Source: UBA7672 sp040398465 (lineage in GTDB: Bacteria; Pseudomonadota; Alphaproteobacteria; Caulobacterales; Hyphomonadaceae). Taken from it: DNA of 64,000 nt. Position numbers and translations under genes: made by a program. The notes under the pieces were generated by a model that was not told the origin of the DNA, did no database searches, and saw only the letters and a program-made list of their open reading frames with translations. Where the stretch lies: contig JBBAUA010000009.1 in the NCBI GenBank assembly GCA_040398465.1, positions 1-64,000 of the forward strand. The letters are read 5' to 3'. This document shows, one piece after another, positions 49,662 to 60,416 of this stretch. Positions within the stretch are counted from its first letter, which is position 1. The number at the start of each line of letters is the position of its first letter.

Positions 49662-51091
49662 CCAAGAGAAAGACTGCCGGGGGGATGACCGCGTTGTTCA
49701 GCAAGCTGGCGATGGCCGCGTTCAGCGCGTTTGCGCTTGTGTCCGTGGCGCCGCAATCGCCGGCGCACGCGCAGCTTCGCGCGCAGGTGGTGGGCGAGCA
49801 GTATATCCCGCTGCGCATCGCAGTACCTGACTTCGACGGCACTGGCCCGAACGCGGCGCAGATCGCGCAGGACATTTCCAATGTGCTGCGCGCCGACCTC
49901 GGGTCCTCCGCGCCCTTCCGCGTGCTCGACAAGACGGCCTTCATTGAGAAGGATCTGGACATCACGCTGCAGCCGATCTTCGCCAACTGGACTGTTGCGG
50001 GTCTCGAAACGCAGGCGCTGGTCGTTGGCAATGTCGTGGTCAACCCGACCAATAATTCAATGACCGTGCAGTTCCGGCTGTGGGACGTCTATGGCCAGAA
50101 GCTGCAGTACGAGATGGGCTATGAAGTTCCCACACCCCTCAACTGGCGGCGTCTCGCGCACAAGGTCGCCGATGACATCTTCACCCAACTGACCGGCGAC
50201 CCGGGCTATTTCGACAGCCGCGTGGTGTTCGTGTCAAAGACGCCGGGCGATGAACCTTACAAGGGCCGCCTCGCCATCATGGACCAGGACGGCGCGAACG
50301 CAGAATTCCTGCTGTCGAACTATGCTGCTGTGATCAATCCGCGCTTCTCGCCGACGGACCAGGTCGTGCTGTACGGCGCCTACATTCCTGATCCGCGTTA
50401 TCCCGGCGCGACCTTGCTGCGGACATATCTCTACGACCTCTCGACCGGACGGCAGGAAATGCTTGCGGAGGGCGCGGGCCAACTCGACTTCTCCGCGCGC
50501 TTCTCACCGGATGGCAAGTCGATCGTGTTCAACCGCGCCGAGCGGGGCAACACGGACATCTACAAGATCGACCTCGCCTCGCGGCGGCTGACGCGCCTGA
50601 CCACGGACTCCTCGATTGACGTGTCGCCATCGTTTTCGCCGGATGGAACGCAGATCGTGTTCCAGTCCGATCGTGGGGGCTCGAAACAGCTTTACATCAT
50701 GAACGCCGATGGGTCGCGGATGAACTGCCCGCGTGGCGGATCGGGTGAGGCGTGCAGGATCACCTTCGGCGAGGCTGGCTACAGCTTCACCGACCCGGTC
50801 TGGTCCCCCCGCGGAGACTGGATCGCCTTCTCGCGTCAGGGCGGCGGCCAGTTTGTGGTCGGCGTCATCCAGAAGGATGGCAGCGGCATGCGCATCCTGA
50901 CCGATGGTTATCAGGACGAGAGCCCGACCTGGTCGCCGAACGGACGGGTGATTGCCTTCGAACGGACAGCTTCACGAGCGGCGGGGCCGAAGATCCACAG
51001 CATCGACCTGACAGGCCGCAACGAGCGCCGCCTGCCCACACCTCGCGACGCCACAAATCCGACGTGGGGGCCGGTGCTGAAGATGCAGTAG
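49658..51091 (+). CDS. tolB: TolB translocation protein
   Basis: 477 residues from ATG 49658; the signal peptide spans about 1-39 (AFSAFALVSVAPQSPAHAQ). The N-terminal alpha/beta domain (VPDFDGTGPNAAQIAQDISNVL) precedes a beta-propeller with repeats such as FSARFSPDGKSIVFN, VSPSFSPDGTQIVFQSDRGG and PVWSPRGDWIAFSR. TolB is periplasmic and binds Pal. The ATG overlaps the tolA stop; pal follows after 254 bp with its own promoter-like region. Confidence 0.95.
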   Translation: MTKRKTAGGMTALFSKLAMAAFSAFALVSVAPQSPAHAQLRAQVVGEQYIPLRIAVPDFDGTGPNAAQIAQDISNVLRADLGSSAPFRVLDKTAFIEKDLDITLQPIFANWTVAGLETQALVVGNVVVNPTNNSMTVQFRLWDVYGQKLQYEMGYEVPTPLNWRRLAHKVADDIFTQLTGDPGYFDSRVVFVSKTPGDEPYKGRLAIMDQDGANAEFLLSNYAAVINPRFSPTDQVVLYGAYIPDPRYPGATLLRTYLYDLSTGRQEMLAEGAGQLDFSARFSPDGKSIVFNRAERGNTDIYKIDLASRRLTRLTTDSSIDVSPSFSPDGTQIVFQSDRGGSKQLYIMNADGSRMNCPRGGSGEACRITFGEAGYSFTDPVWSPRGDWIAFSRQGGGQFVVGVIQKDGSGMRILTDGYQDESPTWSPNGRVIAFERTASRAAGPKIHSIDLTGRNERRLPTPRDATNPTWGPVLKMQ

Positions 51092-51176
51092 CCCGTAGCC
51101 GAACGGGACCTATGTAGCTCGTGTGGCGACAGAAAACCCCAGTCATCAAAAATCGTTGCGAAGTTGACATTACTAT

Positions 51177-51276
51177 ATTGCAATGACGCCTCGCCTTTGT
51201 CACAAAAACAGCTCAAGTATATTGGAGCTTCGCAGCTTCTAAACGCTTCCCGGACTTGCAATTGTATTGCAATTCG
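51177..51276 (+). promoter_or_regulatory. AT-rich pal leader with repeated TTGCAAT motifs and a promoter candidate
   Basis: TTGTCA (51197-51202) and TATATT (51218-51223) are spaced by 15 bases and could act as a pal promoter. The heptamer TTGCAAT occurs three times here (near 51178, 51257 and 51268), an unusual AT-rich pattern in this genome. Whether the motif binds a protein is unknown. Confidence 0.4.
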
Positions 51277-51345
51277 CAGGTAATACCGGGGGATTGGATA
51301 TGCGCCTTCTTGGGGGGCGCGCCGGGAACAAGGAGACTAAAGACT

Positions 51346-51900
51346 ATGCGGACACTCAGCCTGTCACTGCTCGCCACAGCGACGATCGCCCTCGCGGCTT
51401 GCGCCTCGAATCCTCCTCCGGAGCCGCCGCCCACGCCGAGCGCTTCGAACACCACGACGGTGACGCCCCCGGTCCAGCCGCCGGCTCAGCCGCCGCGCGT
51501 TACGCCGCCGGTCCCGACCGGTCCTTCGGCCGGCTCGAAGGCTGATTTCGCTGTCAAGGCCACGGACCGCGTGTATTTCGACTACGACGCCTACAATCTC
51601 GATTCGGACGACCAGCGTTCGCTGGCGTCGCAGATCGCCTGGCTGAAGCAGTTCCCGTCGACTCGCGTGGAAGTGCAAGGTCACGCCGACGAGCGCGGCA
51701 CGCGCGACTACAACATCGCGCTCGGCGAGCGCCGTGCGCAGTCGGTGAAGTCGTTCCTTGTCGCCCAAGGCATCTCGGAAAGCCGCATCCAGACGATCTC
51801 GTTCGGCAAGGACAAGCCGCTGGACATGGGCCGCGACGAGGCCGCGTGGGCGCGCAACCGGAACTCCTACACAAACGTCATCGTCGAAGCGATCAGCTAG
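51346..51900 (+). CDS. pal: Peptidoglycan-associated lipoprotein Pal
   Basis: 184 residues from ATG 51346 (AAGGAG upstream). Type II signal MRTLSLSLLATATIALAAC (Cys19), then a Pro/Thr-rich linker (PPPEPPPTPSASNTTTVTPP), then the OmpA-like domain: RVYFDYDAYNLDSDDQRSL, TRVEVQGHADERGTRDYNIA (peptidoglycan-binding Asp/Arg) and LGERRAQSVKSFLVAQGI. It anchors the outer membrane to peptidoglycan and binds TolB and TolA. A long hairpin follows 13 bp after the stop. Confidence 0.96.
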   Translation: MRTLSLSLLATATIALAACASNPPPEPPPTPSASNTTTVTPPVQPPAQPPRVTPPVPTGPSAGSKADFAVKATDRVYFDYDAYNLDSDDQRSLASQIAWLKQFPSTRVEVQGHADERGTRDYNIALGERRAQSVKSFLVAQGISESRIQTISFGKDKPLDMGRDEAAWARNRNSYTNVIVEAIS

Positions 51901-51913
51901 ACCTGAAGTACAG

Positions 51914-51955
51914 TTCGCCGCCCGGGTCCGCCATAATTTCGGCCCGGGCGGCGAA
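51914..51955 (+). terminator. Long stem-loop between pal and cpoB
   Basis: TTCGCCGCCCGGG (51914-51926) pairs perfectly with CCCGGGCGGCGAA (51943-51955), 13 bp, with a 16-base loop, followed by TACTTTC. It can act as a partial terminator, making cpoB less abundant than pal. Confidence 0.55.
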
Positions 51956-52054
51956 TACTTTCAGGACATGAGACACTCACGTTCCATGCCCTCGCCGTCC
52001 GCCTCACGCGCCTTTGCGCCATCGGCCAGCCGGCCACGTTCAATCGCCCTAACC

Positions 52055-52906
52055 ATGAAATCTCAAGCAGCGCCAACATCCTGGCTCAGGCCGGTGATCT
52101 GGACGGTGGCCTGTGCGGCTGCCGCGTTCACGCTTGTCGGCCTCGCGCCGCGGGCTGATGCGCAGGTGTTCAGCTCGACCCCCTATGTGGCGGGTCCGGA
52201 TCCGGCCGTCGAACAGCTGCGGCTGCGGCTTGAGGCGCTCGAAGGCGACCTGCGCAAGGCTGTGAGCCAGGCCGAGTCGCTGGGCGCCCAGCTCGGCGAT
52301 GCACGCCGCGTCGCCGACCAGGCCGATGCCGGACGCCGGCGCGCCGAGGCCGAATTGCAGCTCCTCAAGGACCGGGTCGAGACGCTGGAGGAAATCGTCA
52401 ACGGCGAGGCGCAGCCGGGCAGATCCACATCCGGCAGCCTCAGGGCGCCGGGCGCAGCATCGCCGAACCAGCTTGCAGCGGCGCCGGCGCCTGCCGCGAT
52501 CGACACGGCTGCCTTGCCGCAGGACGAGGAGGGGCTGTTCACAGAATCCCACGCCATGCTGATCGGCGGCAACTTTCCCGGCGCCGAGGAGGCGTTCGGC
52601 CTGCTGCTGACAAAGTATCCGAAGGGCAAGAAGGCGTCTGACGCCCAGTACTATCTGGGCGAGTCCCTGCTCTACCAGGACAATTATCCGGAGGCGGCTG
52701 CTGCTTATGGCAAGCTGATCAAGGAGTACCCGACGTCCGCGAATGCGCCGACCGGCCTGGTGAAGCTGGCGCGGGCGATGCGGTTGATGGACAAGACCAC
52801 GGAGGCGTGCCGGACGCTGGACCTGATGAGCAAGCAGTTCCCGAAGGCGTCCGCCGTCGCCAAGCAGATGGCGGCGCAGGAGCGTCAATACGCCAAGTGC
52901 GTGTGA
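52055..52906 (+). CDS. cpoB: Tol-Pal system protein CpoB/YbgF
   Basis: 283 residues from ATG 52055 (a frame-extended start upstream is less likely); a signal peptide is probable (VIWTVACAAAAFTLVGLAPRADAQ). A coiled-coil N-part (EQLRLRLEALEGDLRKAVSQ; AELQLLKDRVETLEEIV) and a C-terminal TPR domain (LFTESHAMLIGGNFPGAEEA, KASDAQYYLGESLLYQDNYP) match YbgF/CpoB, which links Tol to peptidoglycan synthesis. It is the last typical member of the cluster. Confidence 0.9.
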   Translation: MKSQAAPTSWLRPVIWTVACAAAAFTLVGLAPRADAQVFSSTPYVAGPDPAVEQLRLRLEALEGDLRKAVSQAESLGAQLGDARRVADQADAGRRRAEAELQLLKDRVETLEEIVNGEAQPGRSTSGSLRAPGAASPNQLAAAPAPAAIDTAALPQDEEGLFTESHAMLIGGNFPGAEEAFGLLLTKYPKGKKASDAQYYLGESLLYQDNYPEAAAAYGKLIKEYPTSANAPTGLVKLARAMRLMDKTTEACRTLDLMSKQFPKASAVAKQMAAQERQYAKCV

Positions 52907-53004
52907 CGCGGATCCCGTCCTGAGCCCGGCGCGGCAACACGGCAGTTCTTGATTTGGATGTCCGGGGCTATGCCGAAGCAAATCCTGATTCGGGGAGACA
53001 TGAC

Positions 53005-53508
53005 GTGCGCCTGATCCGAATCCTCCCGGCAACGTTGGCGGCTGCGACGCTTGTTGCAGGCGTCGCCCTTGCACAGCCGCCATCGGCCGAGCGCGTGCGC
53101 AGCGGCATCTTCGATGCGTCCGATCCCGCCGGCATGGCGCGCTTCATGGAGCGCACGGGCTATCGCGTCGAATTACGCGCGGACACGCGCGGCGATCCCG
53201 TGATTGCCGGGCGGTTCTCGACGTCGGAATACCTGATCCAGTTCTACGAATGCGAGGGCGGCCAGTACTGCAACTCGGTACAGTTCGTGTCGCAAGCTGC
53301 GCGGCCGGCGACACTGACGCCGGAGGCAGTGAACGCCTTCAACATCCGCTGGCGCTATGTGCGCATCACCTATGACGCGACGCAGGTGAAGCTGGTGATG
53401 GACCTGAACCTCGATGCAGGCGTGACCGGCGACAATCTCGAGGACACGCTCGACATCTGGCGTCAGCTGGTCGAAATCTACGAGCGTGAAATCCTCAACA
53501 AAAAGTAG
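53005..53508 (+). CDS. YbjN-domain secreted protein
   Basis: 167 residues from GTG 53005, with GGGGAG 8 bases upstream; the upstream in-frame ATG lacks a ribosome site. Signal peptide ILPATLAAATLVAGVALAQ. The mature part has the YbjN-like pattern: GMARFMERTGYRVELRADTRGDPV, IQFYECEGGQYCNSVQFVSQ and AFNIRWRYVRITYDATQVKLVMDLNL. YbjN proteins are poorly understood; secretion-chaperone-like roles are proposed. Its end overlaps the tilS start by 23 bp. Confidence 0.78.
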   Translation: MRLIRILPATLAAATLVAGVALAQPPSAERVRSGIFDASDPAGMARFMERTGYRVELRADTRGDPVIAGRFSTSEYLIQFYECEGGQYCNSVQFVSQAARPATLTPEAVNAFNIRWRYVRITYDATQVKLVMDLNLDAGVTGDNLEDTLDIWRQLVEIYEREILNKK

Positions 53509-54622
53509 CCGGGCAGGACTTTCGCCGCTGGCGCAGCGAGCGATCGCGGCGCTCGGATGCCTTGTTCCTGCAGGCTCCAGCGTGGGCGTCGCTGTTTCGG
53601 GCGGCTCCGACTCCATGGCGCTTCTGATGTTGGCGGCGGCGTACCGCGACGCGGCGGGCTTCTCGCTACGCGCAATCACGATCGATCATGGCTTGCGCCC
53701 GGAAGCAAAGGATGAGTCGCGTCTCGTGGGGCGCTTCTGCGAGACGCTTGGAGTCCAGCACGATGTGGTTCGTTGGGAACGCGTGGCGACCAATGCGCTG
53801 GGTCAGCCAGTCAGCCAGGAAGAAGCGCGGCGGGCGCGGCATGCCTTGCTAGCCGGCTGGGCGAGGCGGCTTGGCGTTGCTCAGATCGCGCTCGGCCACA
53901 CGCGCGACGACAGGCTGGAAACTTTCCTGATGCGCGCGCGGCAGGGGTCGGGGTGGCACGGGCTGGCGGGGCCGATGCCGAACAGCGTCTCGCCGGTCTG
54001 GCCGGAAGGGCGGCTGATGCCGCTGATCCGTCCGCTGCTTGCTTTCGGGCGGGACGAACTTCGCGAAGAACTGACGTCGCGCGGCGTTGGCTGGGTGGAC
54101 GACCCTTCGAACGACGCGACGCGGTTCGAGCGCGTGCGGATGCGCAAGCTGCTGGCGAGGATGAGCCCAACGGCGCGCGCGCAGACGCTGAACGTGATGG
54201 ACGGGCTGATGCGGCTGAGGGCGTCGGTCGCGAGCGAGGCGTTGTCGTTGTTCGGGCGATCGCTGGCGAGCGGCCCTTCCGGCGACATGGGCATCGCACT
54301 GGAGACACGGGCGACGACAGGCGCGGAAGCTTGGACCCGGTTCATCGAGGCCATGGTGATGGCGGCGGGCGGGGGCGAGCGCGCGGCGCGGCGCGATGCG
54401 CTGGACAGGCTGCTGGGCCGGATCGCGGCGGACGACCCCCAGCTTGCGCGTGGCGTAACGCTGGCGGGGGCCAGGATTCGTGTTCGAAACGACGCGTTCC
54501 TGTGCTTCGGGCGGGCCCCGGCGCGCCGCGGCGCACGGGCGGCGGAAAGCGGCAAAGCCCCTGAATGGGACCGGGCGGAGGCGCTGTTGACCGTGCCCGA
54601 TCTACGGGTTCTGGCGGTCTGA
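53486..54622 (+). CDS. tilS: tRNA(Ile)-lysidine synthase
   Basis: 378 residues from GTG 53486. The ATP-binding PP-loop motif SGGSDS is at 38-43, followed by ITIDHGLRPEAKDES, QIALGHTRDDRLETFLMRA and WVDDPSNDATRFERVRMR, all conserved in TilS. It modifies C34 of tRNA-Ile2 so that it reads AUA. The C-terminal domain is shorter than in Escherichia coli. It overlaps the YbjN gene and precedes ftsH by 131 bp, an order common in bacteria. Confidence 0.94.
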   Translation: MKSSTKSSRAGLSPLAQRAIAALGCLVPAGSSVGVAVSGGSDSMALLMLAAAYRDAAGFSLRAITIDHGLRPEAKDESRLVGRFCETLGVQHDVVRWERVATNALGQPVSQEEARRARHALLAGWARRLGVAQIALGHTRDDRLETFLMRARQGSGWHGLAGPMPNSVSPVWPEGRLMPLIRPLLAFGRDELREELTSRGVGWVDDPSNDATRFERVRMRKLLARMSPTARAQTLNVMDGLMRLRASVASEALSLFGRSLASGPSGDMGIALETRATTGAEAWTRFIEAMVMAAGGGERAARRDALDRLLGRIAADDPQLARGVTLAGARIRVRNDAFLCFGRAPARRGARAAESGKAPEWDRAEALLTVPDLRVLAV

Positions 54623-54753
54623 GCCGGTCCTGGCGGAAAATCATGCAAAAAGACGCAGGTTTGTGACGTTGGCTTAACCGATATGCACTCGTTTTCCGAC
54701 AATATGCCCCCTATCTTCGGGTATCCGTATCCCCGCACGAAAAGGCTGTGCGA

Positions 54754-56658
<1,905 letters not shown>

Positions 56659-56684
56659 TCGGCAAGACGCTGCTAACTGACCAG

Positions 56685-56718
56685 AAGCGGCGGCGCGAAG
56701 GCGTCGCCGCTTTTATTT
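56685..56718 (+). terminator. Intrinsic terminator after ftsH
   Basis: AAGCGGCG(G)CGC from about 56685 pairs with GCGTCGCCGCTT ending at 56712, followed by TTTATTTC. It lies 27 bp after the ftsH stop and ends the tilS-ftsH transcript. Confidence 0.8.
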
Positions 56719-56817
56719 CTTGGCGCGCTTAACGCGCCAGGTGTCTGATTTAATCGTTGCGTTGGGCGTTTCGTTTACGCGTGATGGCTAATCTCCGGGA
56801 CGTTCGGAGTCACGCCC

Positions 56818-57663
56818 ATGATGCGCACGCTTTTCGTTGCTTCCCTTTTCGTCGGCGCCGGCGCCGCGCTTTCACCCGCCGCAGTCGCTCAGAACTCCGA
56901 CTGGAGCGGCCCATATCTTGGCGTCGGCTTCGGCTATTCGTTCAAGTCGGACGACGAGATCGTGGTGTTCGACACCGACCGCGACGGCGTGTTCGACGAC
57001 ACGGTGCGCACGAGCGGCGGCGCCAACGCATTCTCGCCCGGCTTCTGCAACGGCGCAGCCATGGGGCCTACCGCGGCGGCTGGATGCCGCACCGGCGATG
57101 GCAGCATCAAGCTGTCGGTGCGCGCGGGCTACGACCTGCAGTTTGGTAACTGGGTTGTCGGCGCAGTGGCGGACTATGGTGCGGTGAACCTTGGCGACGA
57201 CGTCACAGCGTTCTCGTCGACGCCTGCGTCGTCCTATACGTTTACGCGCGATCTCAATGCACTGACATCGTTGCGTGCGCGCGGCGGATGGGCCGGCAAG
57301 GCCGGGCTCTTGTATGCAACCGCAGGTATGGCGTGGGGCGACATGGACCAGTCGTTCACCACCACCAACACGGTGAACACCTTCACGCCGTCGGAAGACA
57401 GCGAGATCGACGGCTACCAGATCGGGCTCGGCTATGAGGTGAAGCTGGGCGACGTCTGGCTGGTTGGATCCGGCTGGTCGATGGGACTCGAGTACATCTG
57501 GACGGAACTTGATGACGGCGATTATCCGGTTTCAGCCGGCCCCGGCTCGGCGACGGCGGGCAACCCATTCATCATCGTCGATCCGACCGGGACCGACATG
57601 AAGCGCACCAAGGACCTGTTCGAGTACAGCACAGTGGGCCTCACGCTGAACTGGCGGCCGTAG
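56818..57663 (+). CDS. Outer-membrane beta-barrel protein
   Basis: 281 residues with a signal peptide (MMRTLFVASLFVGAGAALSP to AAVAQ, about 1-25). The mature start NSDWSGPYLGVGFGYSFKSD and repeated alternating strands (ASIKLS-type VRAGYDLQFGNWVVGAVADYG; AGLLYATAGMAWGDMDQ) match the porin-like/Omp25-type family. It ends GLTLNWRP, without a strict terminal Phe. Probably a small outer-membrane barrel of unknown role. The gene stands alone between two terminators. Confidence 0.8.
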   Translation: MMRTLFVASLFVGAGAALSPAAVAQNSDWSGPYLGVGFGYSFKSDDEIVVFDTDRDGVFDDTVRTSGGANAFSPGFCNGAAMGPTAAAGCRTGDGSIKLSVRAGYDLQFGNWVVGAVADYGAVNLGDDVTAFSSTPASSYTFTRDLNALTSLRARGGWAGKAGLLYATAGMAWGDMDQSFTTTNTVNTFTPSEDSEIDGYQIGLGYEVKLGDVWLVGSGWSMGLEYIWTELDDGDYPVSAGPGSATAGNPFIIVDPTGTDMKRTKDLFEYSTVGLTLNWRP

Positions 57664-57844
57664 TCCGCGTCGAAGGCGGGGATTTCTGTTGTCGGCGGCC
57701 CACGTAGGCCACCGATGTCTTTTTCCGCCCGCGTGAGTTTCAGTGATCCGCTGAGCGAATGACCCGCAGGGACTATGTGCCGGAGGTGTCGGGGGACTGA
57801 CGCTGACCCAGAGCCCGTAGATTGTTTGTTTTCGGTATGACACG

Positions 57845-57876
57845 CGGCGGCCCGACTGGGCCGCCGTTTGTTTTTT
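57845..57876 (+). terminator. Intrinsic terminator after the outer-membrane protein gene
   Basis: CGGCGGCCC (57845-57853) and GGGCCGCCG (57858-57866) form a 9-bp stem with loop GACT, followed by TTTGTTTTTT. It lies 181 bp past the stop, so the transcript has a long 3' end; the region between (57664-57844) shows no gene. Confidence 0.88.
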
Positions 57877-57879
57877 GGC

Positions 57880-58884
57880 TCAAGCGACCTTCACCATCCG
57901 CTTGCCGACATTGTCGCCGGCGAGCAGGCCGATCAGAGCGTTGGGCAGGTTGTCGAAGCCGTCGATGATGTCCTCGCGGACTTTCAGCTGGCCGGAGGCG
58001 ACCCAGCCTGAGAGCTCAGCCAGCGCCTTTGCATTCTGCTCCTCGAAATCCATCACGATGAAGCCGCGCATGGTGAGGCGCTTGGTGACGATCAAGCCGG
58101 GCACGCCGCGGGGGCCATGCGCCTGCGGGCTGTCGTATTGCGAGACTGCGCCGCAGCACGCGATGCGGCCATTGTTGTTCATGTTGAAGAGGCAGGCTTC
58201 GAGAACGTTGCCGCCGACATTGTCGAAATAGACGTCGATGCCCTGGGGCACGGCGGCGCGCATCGCTTTCGAAAAGCTTTCGGCCTTGTAGTCGACGGCG
58301 GCGTCGAAGCCGAGTTCGCGCGTCAGCAGCTCGCACTTGGCCGCCCCTCCCGCGATGCCCACCGTACGGCAACCCTTGATCTTCGCGATCTGCCCGACGA
58401 TCGAGCCGACTGATCCGGCGGCGGCGGAGACGACGACCGTCTCGCCTGCTTTCGGCTGTCCGCATTCGAGCAGACCGAAATAGGCGGTGAGACCAGCAAC
58501 GCCATAGATGCTCATGAGATAGGTGATCGGCTCGCCCGCCGGCGCCTTGCCGAGCTTCGTGACGTGCTTGCCCTTGAGCACGGCGTAGTCCTGCCAGCCC
58601 GTGTCGCCCCAGACGAGGTCGCCAGCGGCGAAACCCGGAGCCTTGCTTTCGATCACCTCGGCCATGCCGCCGCCGGCCATCACATCGCCGGCCTTGATGG
58701 CGGCGCGGTAGGTCGCGCCCCACATCCACGCGCGGTTGGCGGCGTCGAGGGAGATGTAGCGCGTGCGCACCAGCACCTCGCCATCGCCCGGGCTCGGAAT
58801 GACGCTTTCCGCGGCCTTGAAGACGTCGGGGGTGAGCTTTCCGGTGGGCAGGTGGTCGATCACGAACTGTCTGTTTGCGGGCAT
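57880..58884 (-). CDS. Zinc-independent MDR oxidoreductase (NADP-dependent, CurA-like)
   Basis: 334 residues from ATG 58882-58884. A medium-chain dehydrogenase/reductase: substrate-side N-domain (GDGEVLVRTRYISLDAANRAW), then the NADP Rossmann segment GETVVVSAAAGSVGSIVGQIAKIKG (about 147-171) with AAAGSVGS, and IDVYFDNVGGNVLEACL. The lack of the catalytic zinc Cys/His cluster points to the leukotriene B4 dehydrogenase/CurA branch, which reduces alpha,beta-unsaturated ketones. It is divergent from the metallo-beta-lactamase gene (104 bp). Confidence 0.9.
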   Translation of the reverse strand: MPANRQFVIDHLPTGKLTPDVFKAAESVIPSPGDGEVLVRTRYISLDAANRAWMWGATYRAAIKAGDVMAGGGMAEVIESKAPGFAAGDLVWGDTGWQDYAVLKGKHVTKLGKAPAGEPITYLMSIYGVAGLTAYFGLLECGQPKAGETVVVSAAAGSVGSIVGQIAKIKGCRTVGIAGGAAKCELLTRELGFDAAVDYKAESFSKAMRAAVPQGIDVYFDNVGGNVLEACLFNMNNNGRIACCGAVSQYDSPQAHGPRGVPGLIVTKRLTMRGFIVMDFEEQNAKALAELSGWVASGQLKVREDIIDGFDNLPNALIGLLAGDNVGKRMVKVA

Positions 58885-58988
58885 TGACGCTTCCCTCGGA
58901 TGTCTGCTGCGCAGGCTCGCCAGCCCACGCTCTGGCCTGATAGTCTGCGCTTCCACAAGAGACGCAACAGGATTCGCGGGAGCATCGC

Positions 58989-59615
58989 ATGGGACGCTGG
59001 ATGAAGGCCACGCTTGCCGCCACGGCTATGGCGCTGACGGGCGGGCCAGCCCTGGCGCAGTCCAACTGGAGCAAGCCGGCCGAGCCTTTCCACGTCATCG
59101 ACAATGTCTGGTATGTGGGGACAGAGGGGTTGTCGGCTTTCCTGTTCACGACGCCGGAGGGACACATCCTGCTCGANNNNNNNNNNNNNNNNNNNNNNNN
59201 NNNNNNNNNNNNNNNNNNNNNNNNNNNNNNNNNNNNNNNNNNNNNNNNNNNNNNNNNNNNNNNNNNNNNNNNNNNNTCGTGGGGCGCGACGCTGGGCGAC
59301 CAGGGCAAGTGGTATGAGGCGATGGTGTTCTGCTCGGCGACGGTTGCGGCCAACCGCATTACGCCGCCCCTGCAGTATGAAGGCATTGTCGAGGACTACC
59401 GGAAGACCTTCACGAAGACGAAGGAGATGAAGGTCGACATCCCCCTCGCCCCGCATCCGGAATTCTTCCAGCTGCGCGAGAAGGCGGCGAAGGCTGCGGC
59501 GAACCGACAAGCCCTGAACCCCTTCATCGAGCCGGGCGCGTTCCTGGCGCTGATCACGAAACTCGAAGGCGATTTCGAGCGGACGCTCAAGGAGCGGTCG
59601 GCGCCGAAGCAGTAG
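58989..59615 (+). CDS. Subclass B3-type metallo-beta-lactamase fold hydrolase, middle lost in gap
   Basis: A signal peptide (MKATLAATAMALTGGPALAQ) and the first strands FHVIDNVWYVGTEGLSAFLF then TTPEGHILLD match B3 metallo-beta-lactamases. After 100 N the C-terminal part follows (YEGIVEDYRKTFTKTKEMKV, IPLAPHPEFFQLREKAA with a His that may be the last zinc ligand, and NPFIEPGAFLALITKLEGDFERTL). The central metal motif HxHxDH would lie in the missing part, about 110-130 residues judging by family length (near 290). Activity on antibiotics cannot be judged. Confidence 0.78.
   Translation: MGRWMKATLAATAMALTGGPALAQSNWSKPAEPFHVIDNVWYVGTEGLSAFLFTTPEGHILLXXXXXXXXXXXXXXXXXXXXXXXXXXXXXXXXXXSWGATLGDQGKWYEAMVFCSATVAANRITPPLQYEGIVEDYRKTFTKTKEMKVDIPLAPHPEFFQLREKAAKAAANRQALNPFIEPGAFLALITKLEGDFERTLKERSAPKQ
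59177..59276. other. Assembly gap (100 N)
   Basis: A fixed-length join inside the metallo-beta-lactamase gene. The flanks do not overlap, so real coding sequence, including the active site, is missing. Confidence 0.95.
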
Positions 59616-59624
59616 CGCCTTGTC

Positions 59625-60266
59625 CTAGTTGCGCGGCGCAGGCGGCGGGAGCGCGCCGCCTTCTGCGAGGATCTTCATGTTGCCGAGGGCGCGGTTGAAC
59701 GCGGTGCGGCGGCGCTCGACGTCTGCGGCCTTGGCAGCATCGTCGCCTGCGACGAGCGAAAGATCGTAGACCAGCGTGTAGAGCAGCTTCGTCGTCTTCG
59801 CGTCGATCGCGCGGGCTTCGAGATTGCCATGGTAGAGATTGTAGGGGCGGCCTTCGCGCACCGGCTGGGTGTAGGCGTAGGAGTATTCGGTCTTCGCGAC
59901 GAGGATTTCGGCGCCGACCGTGCGCACGGCGCCGACTTCGCCATCCTTGCCGGAGGTGATCTCGCAGCCCGTCGCGATCTGGAACCATTCGGCGATGTCG
60001 CAATACTTGCCGATGCGGGCCCAGACATCCTTCACCGGCTTGTTGACCGTGATCTCCATCGGGATGGTGACGTAGGTCGGGTTCGCGACCTGCAGCGGCG
60101 CGGGACCGGTGGGGGCAGCAACTGGCGCTGGGGCGGGCGCAGGCGGGGCAGCAACGACGGGCGCGGCGCTCGCGACTGGCTCATCAATCGTGCGGGCGTG
60201 GACCATGATGCAGCCGGGCAGCAAGCCAGCCAGCATGAAAGCTGCGATCGCGCGCGCGTGGATCAT
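59625..60266 (-). CDS. SRPBCC-fold lipoprotein
   Basis: 213 residues. Type II signal with LLPGC (Cys at about 19), then a Pro/Ala-rich linker (ASAAPVVAAPPAPAPAPVAA), then a START/polyketide-cyclase-like domain: TIPMEITVNKPVKDVWARIG (about 66-85), GCEITSGKDGEVGAVRTV and YSYAYTQPVREGRPYNLYHG. SRPBCC proteins bind hydrophobic ligands; here it is exported and membrane-anchored. It converges on the metallo-beta-lactamase gene (9 bp between). Confidence 0.75.
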   Translation of the reverse strand: MIHARAIAAFMLAGLLPGCIMVHARTIDEPVASAAPVVAAPPAPAPAPVAAPTGPAPLQVANPTYVTIPMEITVNKPVKDVWARIGKYCDIAEWFQIATGCEITSGKDGEVGAVRTVGAEILVAKTEYSYAYTQPVREGRPYNLYHGNLEARAIDAKTTKLLYTLVYDLSLVAGDDAAKAADVERRRTAFNRALGNMKILAEGGALPPPAPRN

Positions 60267-60368
60267 TTCGTCCTCCCGGGGCCTGTTGTCGCGACAGCCA
60301 TAGCCATGGGAGCTGACGCGTCAAGCAAGGGCTCGTGAGGCGTGCCTACACGCGCGGCTCTGAACGAC

Positions 60369-60400
60369 ATGGCCCCGGATGCTTTTCCCATCCAGGGCCA
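60369..60400. other. Stem-loop after the TonB receptor remnant
   Basis: TGGCCCCGGATG and CATCCAGGGCCA form an interrupted stem with loop CTTTTCC, 17 bp past the stop of the receptor remnant. This is probably the original 3' hairpin of the receptor gene; the minus strand has no U-tract. Confidence 0.5.
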
Positions 60401-60416
60401 TGCAGTACGTTGCTTT

